Shown here one piece after another: positions 33,742 through 42,153 of a stretch of DNA of 64,000 bases. Source of the DNA: an uncultured Clostridia bacterium (GTDB lineage Bacteria; Bacillota; Clostridia; TANB77; CAG-508); assembly GCA_934120395.1 (NCBI GenBank), contig CAKOTZ010000007.1:1-64000 (forward strand). Direction: 5' to 3'. A program made the position numbers and the translations under genes. Within the stretch, counting starts at the first letter, position 1. The number at the start of each line of letters is the position of its first letter. The notes beneath the pieces were generated by a model. It searched no databases. It was not told the DNA's origin and saw nothing but the letters and a program-made list of their open reading frames with translations.

Positions 33742-34356
33742 TTGATTAACGTAAGCGAACGCATTGCCAAAAGAATCAATAATTTTAATAAGAAGGACAT
33801 AAGATTATCATTGTTTAATACTTATAGAGAAGCGATAAACGATGAGCAGTGGAAAATTATAAAATGGGTGGAAAGTTTTCGGAATAGTTGGATTGCAGTT
33901 AAAATTGATATTTTAACACCACCGATGGTTGATTTTCTCAAACATTATTTGAATTATGAAATTAAAAGGAAATGTGATGGTAGATGGCTTATAGTCATAA
34001 ATACCAAAAAAGAAAAATGTATTTTGGTTCATAAAAGAAAAGAACAATCCGTAAAGGAAAAATATTTACAGTCACAAATGCAACTGCTTGTTATGCAAAA
34101 AACTCTCAATAAATTAACAGAAGCAGAGTGGAAAGTGATAGAAAAACTAGAAAACAGAAAAGTAGTTTTTAATGGCAAAAACAGGTGGATTAAATTAGCT
34201 GTAAATAAACTGACACTTAGACTAATTAGTACTCTAATTTACTATTTTCAATATGAAATTATGAGTGACGAAGACGAAAAAATAATAGTGTTTGATAAGA
34301 AAGAAATCAAAATAAGAAAAAGAAATATTCTATCAGAATTAGAAAGTATTAAATAA
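33742..34356 (+). CDS. Hypothetical protein with two copies of a small domain
   Basis: 204 aa from TTG 33742, chosen because AAGGAGG lies 8 bp upstream; the frame is open back to another TTG at 33652 whose RBS is too close. Two similar halves (NDEQWKIIKWVES...; TEAEWKVIEKLEN...) each run helix, then TPPMVDFLKHYLNYEI-like helix, then a short beta pair. The two smaller proteins downstream have a comparable layout. No membrane segment, no known motif. It carries one in-frame CGG. Own promoter and terminator. Confidence 0.5.
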   Translation: MINVSERIAKRINNFNKKDIRLSLFNTYREAINDEQWKIIKWVESFRNSWIAVKIDILTPPMVDFLKHYLNYEIKRKCDGRWLIVINTKKEKCILVHKRKEQSVKEKYLQSQMQLLVMQKTLNKLTEAEWKVIEKLENRKVVFNGKNRWIKLAVNKLTLRLISTLIYYFQYEIMSDEDEKIIVFDKKEIKIRKRNILSELESIK

Positions 34357-34363
34357 TACTTAT

Positions 34364-34397
34364 CAACAAAAGCACTGCAATAGTAGTGCTTTTGTTG
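34364..34397 (+). terminator. Intrinsic terminator overlapping the next promoter
   Basis: A 13-bp stem (34364-34376 with 34385-34397); its right arm contributes the TTG of the TTGACA box of the next gene. Confidence 0.75.
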
Positions 34398-34423
34398 ACA
34401 GTTAAACAATTTAGGAGTATAAT
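34395..34423 (+). promoter_or_regulatory. Promoter of the 34482 gene
   Basis: Consensus TTGACA (34395-34400), 17-bp spacer, TATAAT (34418-34423). Confidence 0.85.
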
Positions 34424-34481
34424 AAACTTATGTAAAGAATTATATTTGACTTGCTATTGCAAGTAAGGAGGAAAGAACAGA

Positions 34482-34718
34482 ATGAGAAAAGACGTCAAAA
34501 ATTGTAGAGCAGGTTATGCGCCGATTACTAATCCGCAGGAATTAATGCTGATTGAACAGGTTTCAGATTTTTTTGAAATCCATGCTGATAATGCACAACG
34601 GAAAATAAAGAAGGAATTAGTTTCACCGGAGCTATTGGAATTTTTTATTTTCAGATGTGGGTTTCGGGTACATTTTCAAAACAAATATTATGTTTTAGAA
34701 AAAGTACCAGAAGAGTAA
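34482..34718 (+). CDS. Small hypothetical protein, paralogous to the next gene
   Basis: 78 aa with a strong AAGGAGG site. The C-terminal part (VSPELLEFFIFRCGFRVHF, then YYVLEK) aligns with the next protein (VTPELLEALICKGGCRAWY, then YVFEK). Predicted as helix-helix-beta-beta, soluble and cytoplasmic. Two in-frame CGG codons. Consensus promoter and a separate terminator indicate strong independent expression. I do not recognise a family. Confidence 0.6.
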   Translation: MRKDVKNCRAGYAPITNPQELMLIEQVSDFFEIHADNAQRKIKKELVSPELLEFFIFRCGFRVHFQNKYYVLEKVPEE

Positions 34719-34727
34719 GGCACAGGG

Positions 34728-34764
34728 AAGTGAGAGCAAAATTGCTCTCGCTTTTTCTTTTTTT
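34728..34764 (+). terminator. Intrinsic terminator
   Basis: GAGAGCAA/TTGCTCTC core extended by AAG/CTT and a G-U pair (34728-34739 with 34742-34753), then a T-rich tail. Confidence 0.75.
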
Positions 34765-34774
34765 ATATAATTTG

Positions 34775-34803
34775 TTGACAAATTAACATAATATTAGTAT
34801 AAT
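34775..34803 (+). promoter_or_regulatory. Promoter of the 34851 gene
   Basis: Consensus TTGACA (34775-34780), 17-bp spacer, TATAAT (34798-34803). Confidence 0.85.
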
Positions 34804-34850
34804 GAATTTATGAAATGTTCTTTTTACAGTTTTTAGAGGAGGCATTAAAA

Positions 34851-35078
34851 ATGAGATTTCATGGTGTTGAAGGTGGTTGGAAGGCTTTGTCTTTGAAACA
34901 GGATATGATTTATATGGAAATAATGTCATATCTTGACCAAGGAAAGAGTGATACAAAAAGAACAATTGAAAAATCAGCTGTTACACCAGAACTGCTCGAA
35001 GCCTTGATTTGCAAAGGTGGTTGCAGAGCATGGTATGAAGATGGAGATTACGTGTTTGAAAAAGCATGTAATAAATGA
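34851..35078 (+). CDS. Small hypothetical protein, paralogue of the 34482 product
   Basis: 75 aa from ATG 34851 (GAGGAGG 8 bp upstream); the open frame extends 12 codons further without a site. TPELLEAL and GGCRAWYEDGDYVFEK match the preceding protein. Soluble and small, with no catalytic motif. It has its own promoter and terminator, as does each member of this tandem family. Confidence 0.6.
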   Translation: MRFHGVEGGWKALSLKQDMIYMEIMSYLDQGKSDTKRTIEKSAVTPELLEALICKGGCRAWYEDGDYVFEKACNK

Positions 35079-35093
35079 TTACTCTAAAAGATT

Positions 35094-35123
35094 AAGTGGA
35101 AGCAAATTTGTTTCCACTTTTTT
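35094..35123 (+). terminator. Intrinsic terminator
   Basis: AAGTGGAA pairs with TTCCACTT (35094-35101 with 35112-35119), extended inward by CAAA/TTTG, then TTTTTC. Confidence 0.75.
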
Positions 35124-35251
35124 CTTGGCTTGATGATTATTGTTTAATATTGTAAAAGAAAATACTAACAAAAGTCAAAGAACTAAAAATAGAAACTTAC
35201 TATATAAAGGTGATTTTTATTTTGTAAACTATAAAAAATTGCTTACGGAGG

Positions 35252-35281
35252 TTGACATTGCCACTATTTGTGTTGTATAAT
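35252..35281 (+). promoter_or_regulatory. Promoter of the S10 ribosomal operon
   Basis: TTGACA (35252-35257), 18-bp spacer, TATAAT (35276-35281), about 210 bp before rpsJ. Confidence 0.8.
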
Positions 35282-35287
35282 AATTAA

Positions 35288-35490
35288 GCGTATGGATTTG
35301 CGATGAAGCAGAATGTGGCTACGTATATACGGAGGGAACTTCTGTGGAGTATGTCTTGGCTTAGACCGGGCGAAAGTTTGAAGAAAGCATCTGCCTTAAG
35401 TTCAACGTAACTTAGGCATTAAAAATGGTATATAAAGAAACACCAGGATGCGTTGATAACTTGCCGGAAATTTATTTTAAGGAGGGAAAT
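35288..35490 (+). promoter_or_regulatory. Structured leader of the S10 operon
   Basis: This 200-nt untranslated leader fills most of the 414-bp gap before rpsJ. A stem of 10 bp with one bulged T (35392-35402 with 35409-35418) and GTCT/AGAC (35353-35356 with 35363-35366) can form. By analogy with r-protein operons it may mediate autogenous control, but I recognise no specific binding motif. The first part of the gap (35124-35251) shows nothing. Confidence 0.45.
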
Positions 35491-35492
35491 TA

Positions 35493-35822
35493 ATGGCAAC
35501 ATCAAACAATTTAGTAGGAAGTGACAAAATTAGAATTAGACTTAAAGGATATGATTATGTTGTTTTAGATCAGTCTGCTGAAAAAATAGTAGATACTGCT
35601 AAAAAAACAGGAGCAAAAGTATCAGGTCCTATTCCACTTCCAACAAAGAAGGAAGTCGTAACAATTTTACGTTCTCCACACAAACACAAAGATGCAAGAG
35701 AACAATTTGAAATGAGAACACATAAAAGAGTAATCGACATCTTATATCCAACACAAAAAACAGTAGATAACCTTATGAAATTGGATTTACCTGCTGGTGT
35801 AGAAATTGAAATAAAATTATAA
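35493..35822 (+). CDS. rpsJ: Ribosomal protein S10 (uS10)
   Basis: 109 aa; GPIPLPTKK and SPHKHKDAREQFEMRTHKR are invariant parts of the head-domain protein S10 (also NusE). The N-terminus has a few extra residues (MATSNNLVGSD) compared with the usual 102-103 aa. First gene of the S10-spc-alpha cluster, with AAGGAGG and a long leader. Confidence 0.97.
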   Translation: MATSNNLVGSDKIRIRLKGYDYVVLDQSAEKIVDTAKKTGAKVSGPIPLPTKKEVVTILRSPHKHKDAREQFEMRTHKRVIDILYPTQKTVDNLMKLDLPAGVEIEIKL

Positions 35823-35889
35823 GTTTATGAAACTTACAAATCAAACCAAGCTGGCAAATAAGTCAGCCAATAGTTAGGAGGAAATAAAA

Positions 35890-36525
35890 ATGAAGAAAGC
35901 AATCATAGGAAGAAAAGTTGGAATGACACAAATCTTCGATGAAAAAGGTAATGTTATTCCAGTAACAGCAATAGAAGCTGGTCCATGTACAGTAATTCAA
36001 ATCAAAACTGTGGAAACAGATGGTTATGACGCTGTTAAATTAGGATTTGGCGAAATAAAAGAAAAGAAATTAAATAGACCAGATAACGGTGTATTTAAGA
36101 AATTAAAAATTGAACCTAAAAAACACTTAAGAGAATTTAGATTAGACAATATGGAAGGTATTACTTTAGGTTCAGAAGTAAAAGCAGATATATTTGCTGC
36201 TGGAGAAAAAATAGACGTACAAGGAATCACAAAAGGAAAAGGATTCCAAGGTGTTATTAAACGTCATGGACAACACAGAGGACCAATGGGACATGGTTCT
36301 ATGTATCATAGAAGACCAGGTTCAATGGGACCAACATCTACACCAGGTAGAGTTTTCAAAGGTAAAAAATTACCAGGTCACATGGGTGTAGATACTGTTA
36401 CAATTCAAAACTTAGAAGTTGTAAAAGTAGATTTAGATAAAAACGTAATCTTGGTTAAAGGAAGTGTTCCTGGAAACAAGGGAAGTATATTAAAAATTAA
36501 AAATGCTGTAAAAGCAGTTAATTAA
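35890..36525 (+). CDS. rplC: Ribosomal protein L3 (uL3)
   Basis: 211 aa. The start KKAIIGRKVGMTQIFDEKG and the extended loop GQHRGPMGHGSMYHRRPG, which reaches the peptidyl transferase region, identify L3. It is one of the first proteins to assemble on 23S rRNA. 67 bp after rpsJ with a TTAGGAGG site. Confidence 0.97.
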   Translation: MKKAIIGRKVGMTQIFDEKGNVIPVTAIEAGPCTVIQIKTVETDGYDAVKLGFGEIKEKKLNRPDNGVFKKLKIEPKKHLREFRLDNMEGITLGSEVKADIFAAGEKIDVQGITKGKGFQGVIKRHGQHRGPMGHGSMYHRRPGSMGPTSTPGRVFKGKKLPGHMGVDTVTIQNLEVVKVDLDKNVILVKGSVPGNKGSILKIKNAVKAVN

Positions 36526-36542
36526 GGAAAGGAGGAAAGAAG

Positions 36543-37166
36543 ATGCCTAAAATAGATGTATATGATATAAAAGGTAAAAAAGTTAGCGATGTAGAGCTAA
36601 ACGAAGAAATATTTGGAATTGAACCAAATGAAGACATAGTACATAGCGTACTTGTTAACTATTTAGCAAATCAAAGACAAGGTACACAAAGTACAAAAAC
36701 AAGAGCAGAAGTTCGTGGTGGTGGAAGAAAACCATGGAGACAAAAAGGTACTGGTAGAGCTAGACAAGGTAGTATTAGAGCTCCACAATGGATTAAAGGT
36801 GGTATTGCTTTAGGACCAAAACCAAGAAGCTATAAATACAGAGTTAATAAGAAAGAAAAGAGATTAGCAGTTAAATCAGTATTAAGCTCTAAAGTATTAG
36901 AAAATCAACTAGTAGTTGTAGATAAAATACCATTTAAAGAAATTAAAACTAAAAATATGGTAGAAGCTTTAAATAGCTTAAAAGTAGAAGGTAAAACTTT
37001 AATACTTTTACCAGAAAAAAATGAAATTGTACAAAAATCAGCAAGAAATATTGAAAATGTTAAAACAACATTAGTAAATACAATTAATGTATATGACTTA
37101 TTAAAATATAATAATCTTGTTGTAACTTTAGATACAGTTAAAAAGATTGAGGAGGTGTACGCATAA
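36543..37166 (+). CDS. rplD: Ribosomal protein L4 (uL4)
   Basis: 207 aa. The tunnel-lining loop RGGGRKPWRQKGTGRARQG is complete, and VLENQLVVVDKI belongs to the globular part. In E. coli L4 represses its own operon through the S10 leader; whether this applies to the 35288-35490 leader is not known. The stop overlaps the rplW start (TAATG). Confidence 0.97.
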   Translation: MPKIDVYDIKGKKVSDVELNEEIFGIEPNEDIVHSVLVNYLANQRQGTQSTKTRAEVRGGGRKPWRQKGTGRARQGSIRAPQWIKGGIALGPKPRSYKYRVNKKEKRLAVKSVLSSKVLENQLVVVDKIPFKEIKTKNMVEALNSLKVEGKTLILLPEKNEIVQKSARNIENVKTTLVNTINVYDLLKYNNLVVTLDTVKKIEEVYA

Positions 37167-37513
37167 TGAAACCAGAAGACATTATAATAAAACCTATAAT
37201 TACAGAAAAAAGTAATATGGCAATTCAAGAAGGAAAGTATACCTTTAAGGTAGCAAAAAAAGCTACAAAAATACAAATTGCAGAAGCTGTAGAAAAATTA
37301 TTCAATGTTAAAGTATTAAAAGTTAATACTATGAATGTTCAAGGAAAGAACAAAAGAGTTGGATATCATCAAGGAAGAACTTCTGACTGGAAAAAAGCTA
37401 TTGTTTTTGTTGATACAGATCCAAAAGATAGCAAGTATTTGGGAAAAGGCGGAAAAGAAGTTAAGGTTGCAAATAAATACAAAGACGGAATTGATGAATT
37501 TACAGGAGTTTAA
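37166..37513 (+). CDS. rplW: Ribosomal protein L23 (uL23)
   Basis: 115 aa. IIIKPIITEKSNMAIQEGKYTFKV and KVLKVNTMNVQGKNKR identify L23, which lies at the tunnel exit and binds trigger factor and SRP. The C-terminus is about 18 residues longer than typical (YLGKGGKEVKVANKYKDG). It overlaps rplD by one base, implying coupled translation. Confidence 0.96.
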   Translation: MKPEDIIIKPIITEKSNMAIQEGKYTFKVAKKATKIQIAEAVEKLFNVKVLKVNTMNVQGKNKRVGYHQGRTSDWKKAIVFVDTDPKDSKYLGKGGKEVKVANKYKDGIDEFTGV

Positions 37514-37573
37514 TTAAATTAAAACTATCTAGATAAAACTAGGAAAATAAATAATTAAAAGGAGAGAATAAAA

Positions 37574-38401
37574 ATGGGAATAAAGCATTATAGAGCAGTA
37601 ACACCATCAACAAGAAACATGTCAGTTTCTACTTTTGAAGAAATTACAAAGAAAACACCAGAAAGATCTTTAATTGCAAAGAAAAAGAAAAATGCTGGTA
37701 GAAATTCTTATGGAAGAATTACTGTAAGACATCAAGGTGGTGGAAATAGACAAAAATATAGAATTATAGATTTTAAACGTATGAAAGATGATATGTTTGC
37801 AACTGTAATTGGAATAGAATATGATCCAAATAGAAGTGCAAATATTGCTTTAGTTGAATATGAAGATGGAACAAAAGCATATATCTTAGCTCCAATTGGA
37901 TTAACAGATGGAGATAAGGTTATATCTGGACCAAAAGCTGATATTAAAGTTGGAAACTGTTTACCAATAGAAAACATTCCAGTAGGTACTATGATTCATA
38001 ACATAGAATTAAATCCAGGACAAGGTGGTAAATTAGTTAGAGCTGCAGGACAAGAAGCTCAATTAATGGCTAAAGAAGGAAAATATGCACATGTTCGTTT
38101 ACCTTCTGGAGAAATGAGATTAGTTCTTGCTAGATGTAGAGCTACAATAGGAACAGTTGGAAACTCTGATTATGAAAATATCAAATTAGGTAAAGCAGGA
38201 AGAAAAAGACATATGGGTATAAGACCAACAGTTAGAGGTTCTGTTATGAACCCAGTAGATCACCCTCATGGTGGTGGTGAAGGTAGAGCACCAGTTGGTA
38301 GACCAGGTCCATTAACACCTTGGGGCAAACCAGCACTTGGATATAAGACAAGAAAGAAAAATAAACAATCTGATAAGTTAATTGTTAAGAGAAGAAAATA
38401 G
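37574..38401 (+). CDS. rplB: Ribosomal protein L2 (uL2)
   Basis: 275 aa. GRNSYGRITVRHQGGG, the SH3/OB core, and the catalytic-centre loop NPVDHPHGGGEGR close to the end are intact. L2 supports subunit association and peptidyl transfer. A hairpin (38417-38440) lies between it and rpsS. Confidence 0.97.
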   Translation: MGIKHYRAVTPSTRNMSVSTFEEITKKTPERSLIAKKKKNAGRNSYGRITVRHQGGGNRQKYRIIDFKRMKDDMFATVIGIEYDPNRSANIALVEYEDGTKAYILAPIGLTDGDKVISGPKADIKVGNCLPIENIPVGTMIHNIELNPGQGGKLVRAAGQEAQLMAKEGKYAHVRLPSGEMRLVLARCRATIGTVGNSDYENIKLGKAGRKRHMGIRPTVRGSVMNPVDHPHGGGEGRAPVGRPGPLTPWGKPALGYKTRKKNKQSDKLIVKRRK

Positions 38402-38416
38402 AAATAAAATAGAAAA

Positions 38417-38440
38417 GGCAAGCTAAAAAACTTGCTTGCC
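38417..38440 (+). other. Intercistronic hairpin between rplB and rpsS
   Basis: GGCAAGC pairs with GCTTGCC (38417-38423 with 38434-38440), followed by CTTCC rather than a T run. It may stabilise an mRNA end or attenuate weakly. Confidence 0.5.
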
Positions 38441-38483
38441 CTTCCTAAAACAGAGAATAGATTTATAAGAAGGAGGGAAATAC

Positions 38484-38762
38484 ATGTCAAGATCAAGCAA
38501 GAAAAAACCTTTTGTTGCACCAGAACTTTTAAAAAGAGTTGAAGCTATGAACGAAAGTGGAAAAAAGGATGTTTTAAAAACATGGTCAAGAGCATCTACA
38601 ATTTATCCACAAATGGTAGGACATACAATAGCTGTTCATGATGGAAGAAAACATGTGCCTATTTATATTTCAGAAGAAATGATAGGACATAAATTAGGAG
38701 AATTTGCTCCAACTAGAACATTTAAAGGACATACTGGAGAAAAAACAACAGGTGTAAAATAA
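38484..38762 (+). CDS. rpsS: Ribosomal protein S19 (uS19)
   Basis: 92 aa. SRSSKKKPFV at the start, KTWSRASTIYPQMVGHTIAVHDGRKHVP and GEFAPTRTFKGH are classic S19. It binds the 30S head near S13. AAGGAGGG site; the upstream gap of 82 bp holds the hairpin at 38417-38440. Confidence 0.97.
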   Translation: MSRSSKKKPFVAPELLKRVEAMNESGKKDVLKTWSRASTIYPQMVGHTIAVHDGRKHVPIYISEEMIGHKLGEFAPTRTFKGHTGEKTTGVK

Positions 38763-38795
38763 TGAGATAAAAAATAATTCAAGGAGGGGAATATT

Positions 38796-39158
38796 GTGCA
38801 AGAAGTAGAAGAAAACAAAATGGAAGCAAGAGCAACTTTGAATCATGCTCGTATTTCAAGCAGAAAAGTTAAAATAGTAGCAGACTTAATAAGAGGTAAA
38901 GATGTTCAAGAAGCATTATCAATTGTAAAGTTTACACCTAAAGCATCATCTGAGGTTATTGAAAAATTATTAAAATCTGCAATAGCAAATGCTGAAAATA
39001 ATCATGGCATGGATTCTAACAAATTATATATTGCGGAAATTTATGCAAATCAAGGACCTACATTAAAAAGAATTAGACCTGCTGCAAAAGGTTCTGCAGT
39101 TAGAATTAGAAAAAGAACAAGTCATATAACAATAGTATTAAGAGAAAGAGAGAATTAA
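38796..39158 (+). CDS. rplV: Ribosomal protein L22 (uL22)
   Basis: 120 aa from GTG 38796 (AAGGAGGGG 6 bp upstream). ARISSRKVKIVADLIRGK and the tunnel hairpin RIRPAAKGSAVRIRKRTSH identify L22. The first eight residues are an extension; ATG 38820 is an alternative start without a good site. Confidence 0.95.
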   Translation: MQEVEENKMEARATLNHARISSRKVKIVADLIRGKDVQEALSIVKFTPKASSEVIEKLLKSAIANAENNHGMDSNKLYIAEIYANQGPTLKRIRPAAKGSAVRIRKRTSHITIVLREREN

Positions 39159-39179
39159 TAAAAAGGAGGAACATTAAGC

Positions 39180-39842
39180 ATGGGACAAAAAATGCATCCA
39201 CATGGATTAAGAGTTGGTATAATCAAAGATTGGGATTCAAAATGGTATGCAGATTCTAAACATTTTAGTGAATATCTAATTGAAGATTATAAAATTCGTG
39301 AATTGCTTAAGAAGAAATTATTTGCTAGTGGTATTTCAAAAATTGAAATAGAAAGAACAGCAAAATTTGTAAAAGTTAATGTTTACACAGCAAAACCTGG
39401 ATTAGTAATAGGAAAGGGTGGAAACTTAGCTGAAAGTTTAAAACAAGAATTACAAAAAATGATTAATAAAGATGTTAACTTAAACATCGTAGAAGTTAAA
39501 AACGTTGATTTAGACGCTCAATTAGTTGCTGAAAACATTGCAGCACAACTTGAGAAGAGAATATCTTTCAGAAGAGCTATGAAACAATGTATGCAAAAAA
39601 CAATGAGAGCAGGAGCTCTAGGAATAAAAACAGCTGTATCTGGTAGACTAGGTGGAGCTGATATGGCTAGAACAGAATTTTATAAAGAAGGCACTATTCC
39701 ATTACAAACATTGAGAGCAGATATTGATTATGGATTTGCTGAAGCCGATACAACCTATGGTAAAATAGGTGTTAAAGTTTGGATATATAAAGGAGAAATT
39801 CTTGGAACTAAAAAAGTTGCACAGAAGGGAGGAGAAGCATAA
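39180..39842 (+). CDS. rpsC: Ribosomal protein S3 (uS3)
   Basis: 220 aa. GQKMHPHGLRVGIIKDWDSKW at the start, the KH-domain GxxG in VIGKGGNLAE and the C-terminal RLGGADMARTEFYKEG. It lies at the mRNA entry site with S4 and S5. Its stop overlaps the rplP start. Confidence 0.97.
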   Translation: MGQKMHPHGLRVGIIKDWDSKWYADSKHFSEYLIEDYKIRELLKKKLFASGISKIEIERTAKFVKVNVYTAKPGLVIGKGGNLAESLKQELQKMINKDVNLNIVEVKNVDLDAQLVAENIAAQLEKRISFRRAMKQCMQKTMRAGALGIKTAVSGRLGGADMARTEFYKEGTIPLQTLRADIDYGFAEADTTYGKIGVKVWIYKGEILGTKKVAQKGGEA

Positions 39843-40285
39843 TGCCAATAATGCCAAAAAGAAGTAAATATAGAAAAATGCAAAAAGGTAGAAATAGAGG
39901 AAGAGCATTAAGAGGTAATGTTGTTTCTGATGGAGAATTCGGTTTACAAGCATTAGAGGCAGGATTTATTACTTCTAATCAAATCGAAGCAGCCCGTGTT
40001 GCAATGACACGTTTTATAAAAAGAGGTGGTAAAGTTTGGATTAAGATTTTTCCAGACAAACCAATTACAAAGAAACCAGCAGAAACTCGTATGGGTAAAG
40101 GTAAAGGTGCTCCAGAATATTGGGTAGCCGTTGTAAAGCCAGGAAGAGTAATGTTCGAAATCGCTGGAGTACCAGAAGAAACAGCGAGAGAGGCTTTAAG
40201 GTTAGCTATGCACAAACTACCTGTAAAATGCAAATTTGTTAGCAAAGAAATTGAAATAGGTGGTGATAATGATGAAGATAAATAA
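39842..40285 (+). CDS. rplP: Ribosomal protein L16 (uL16)
   Basis: 147 aa. MPKRSKYRKMQKGRNRG and RMGKGKGAPEYWVAVVKPGR are characteristic; L16 organises the A-site region of 23S rRNA. Start codon overlaps the rpsC stop (TAATG). The coding end overlaps the rpmC start region by about 14 bp. Confidence 0.97.
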   Translation: MPIMPKRSKYRKMQKGRNRGRALRGNVVSDGEFGLQALEAGFITSNQIEAARVAMTRFIKRGGKVWIKIFPDKPITKKPAETRMGKGKGAPEYWVAVVKPGRVMFEIAGVPEETAREALRLAMHKLPVKCKFVSKEIEIGGDNDEDK

Positions 40286-40487
40286 GATTAGAGAAATGTC
40301 TTCACCAGAGCTAGAAAAAGAGCTATCAGAATTAAAAACTGAATTATTTAAATTAAGATTTAGTCTAGCAACAAGTGGACTTGACAATCCAATGAGAATA
40401 AGAGAAGTTAGAAAAGATATTGCTAAAGTGAAAACAATATTAAAAGAAAGAGAAATTGAAGAAACAAAACAAGAAAAGAATGCTTAA
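40272..40487 (+). CDS. rpmC: Ribosomal protein L29 (uL29)
   Basis: 71 aa from ATG 40272, chosen because AGGTGG lies about 7 bp upstream and MKINKIREMS fits the family; ATG 40269 and GTG 40260 are in-frame alternatives. LKTELFKLRFSLATSGLDNP and IREVRKDIAKVKTIL are the conserved helices. It overlaps rplP. Confidence 0.94.
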   Translation: MKINKIREMSSPELEKELSELKTELFKLRFSLATSGLDNPMRIREVRKDIAKVKTILKEREIEETKQEKNA

Positions 40488-40513
40488 ATATTAATTGAAA
40501 GGAGAGCGTACAG

Positions 40514-40777
40514 ATGGCAGAAAGAAATCTTCGCAAGGTTATGATTGGTACTGTTGTTTCAGACAAAATGGATAAGACAGTTGTAGTAGCAGTAAAAACA
40601 AACGTAAAACATAAGATATATGGTAAAATTGTAAAAAGAACATATAAATTAAAAGCTCATGATGAAGAAAATGCTTGCAAAGTAGGAGATACAGTAAAGG
40701 TAATGGAAACTAGACCACTTTCAAAAGATAAAAGATGGAGAGTAGTTGAAATTATGGAAAAGGCTGAAATTAAATAA
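40514..40777 (+). CDS. rpsQ: Ribosomal protein S17 (uS17)
   Basis: 87 aa. MIGTVVSDKMDKTVVVAV, the OB-fold core and METRPLSKDKRWRVVEI identify S17, an early 16S rRNA binder. It follows rpmC by 26 bp with an AAAGGAG site. Confidence 0.97.
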   Translation: MAERNLRKVMIGTVVSDKMDKTVVVAVKTNVKHKIYGKIVKRTYKLKAHDEENACKVGDTVKVMETRPLSKDKRWRVVEIMEKAEIK

Positions 40778-40806
40778 TTAAAATTAAAGAAGGAGGCATA
40801 AACAAA

Positions 40807-41175
40807 ATGGTACAACAACAATCAAGATTGAAAGTAGCAGATAATACAGGTGCAAAAGAAATTATGTGTATTAGATGTTTAGGCGGTTCACATAGAAAAT
40901 ATGCAGAAATAGGTGACCTTATAATTGCTTCTGTCAAAGATGCGACACCAGGAGGCGTTGTTAAAAAGGGAGAAGTTGTTAAGGCAGTTGTTGTAAGAAC
41001 TAAAAAAGGTGCTAGAAGAGCAGATGGTTCTTATGTAAAATTTGACGAAAATGCAGCTGTTATCATTCGTGATGATGGAAATCCAAAAGGAACACGTATT
41101 TTTGGACCGGTTGCAAGAGAATTAAGAGAAAAGAATTATATGAAGATTCTTTCACTTGCTCCAGAGGTATTATAA
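40807..41175 (+). CDS. rplN: Ribosomal protein L14 (uL14)
   Basis: 122 aa, exact family length. MVQQQSRLKVADNTGAKEIMCI, TKKGARRADGSYVKFDENA and RIFGPVARELREKN are conserved. L14 sits at the subunit interface and binds the silencing factor RsfS. AAGGAGG site. Confidence 0.97.
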   Translation: MVQQQSRLKVADNTGAKEIMCIRCLGGSHRKYAEIGDLIIASVKDATPGGVVKKGEVVKAVVVRTKKGARRADGSYVKFDENAAVIIRDDGNPKGTRIFGPVARELREKNYMKILSLAPEVL

Positions 41176-41215
41176 TAAATAGAAGTAGTAATTAAAGAAG
41201 GAGGAGAATCCTAAC

Positions 41216-41524
41216 ATGAACATAAAAAAGGGAGATACTGTACAAGTTTTATCAGGAAATGATAAGGGAAAAACAGGAGAAGTTTTACAAGTAATTCCTA
41301 AGACAGAAAAAATTATTGTTAAAGGTGTTAATATTAGAAAAAAACACGTTAAGCCAAGAAAAAAAGGTGAAGAAGGCGGAATTATTAGTGTAGAATGTGC
41401 TATTCATAGTAGCAAAGTAAATGTTGTATGCCCTAAATGCAATAAAGCAACAAGAATTGGACACACAATAGAAAAAGACGAAAAAATTCGTGTATGTAAA
41501 AAATGTGGTGCGAAAATAAAATAG
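41216..41524 (+). CDS. rplX: Ribosomal protein L24 (uL24)
   Basis: 102 aa. KOW motif at the start (IKKGDTVQVLSGNDKGKTGEV). The C-terminus carries a four-Cys zinc ribbon (VVCPKCNKATRIG, RVCKKCGAKIK), a variant seen in many Firmicutes. L24 is an assembly-initiator protein for 50S. Confidence 0.97.
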   Translation: MNIKKGDTVQVLSGNDKGKTGEVLQVIPKTEKIIVKGVNIRKKHVKPRKKGEEGGIISVECAIHSSKVNVVCPKCNKATRIGHTIEKDEKIRVCKKCGAKIK

Positions 41525-41546
41525 GAAAGGAGGTTTTTTAAAAACT

Positions 41547-42086
41547 ATGGAAATATTAAGAGAACAATATGAAAAAGAAGTAATACCAGCATTAATGAAA
41601 AAATTTAATTATAAATCTGTAATGCAGGTTCCAAAATTAGAAAAAATAGTTATAAATATAGGATTAGGAGATGTTAAGGATAATCCTAAATCTTTAGAAA
41701 ATGCAATTATAGACGTAAGCACAATAACTGGTCAAAAGCCAATTGTTACTAGAGCTAAAAAGTCAATTGCGGCATTCAAATTAAGAGAAGGTGCAAGTGT
41801 TGGATGTAAAGTTACATTAAGAAAAGGTAAAATGTATGATTTTGCATACAAATTGTTCAATGTAGCACTTCCAAGAGTAAGAGATTTCAGAGGAGTTTCA
41901 GTAAATTCATTTGATGGTAGAGGAAATTATTCAATGGGAATAAAAGAGCAATTAATCTTCCCAGAAATTGAATATGATAAAATCGATAAAATTAGAGGTA
42001 TGGACATTATATTTGTTACTACAGCTAAAACAGATGAAGAAGCGAAAGAATTACTTACTCTTTTAGGCATGCCATTCAAAAAATAA
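41547..42086 (+). CDS. rplE: Ribosomal protein L5 (uL5)
   Basis: 179 aa. MQVPKLEKIVINIGLGD, TGQKPIVTRAKKSIAAFKLREG and DFRGVSVNSFDGRGNYSMGIKEQ identify L5, which brings 5S rRNA into the central protuberance. AAAGGAGG site 18 bp after rplX stops. Confidence 0.97.
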   Translation: MEILREQYEKEVIPALMKKFNYKSVMQVPKLEKIVINIGLGDVKDNPKSLENAIIDVSTITGQKPIVTRAKKSIAAFKLREGASVGCKVTLRKGKMYDFAYKLFNVALPRVRDFRGVSVNSFDGRGNYSMGIKEQLIFPEIEYDKIDKIRGMDIIFVTTAKTDEEAKELLTLLGMPFKK

Positions 42087-42153
42087 GAGAATAATTGAGA
42101 AATATAAAGATATGTGAATATCTAACCTTGAAAAAAAGGAGGAATAAAAACAG

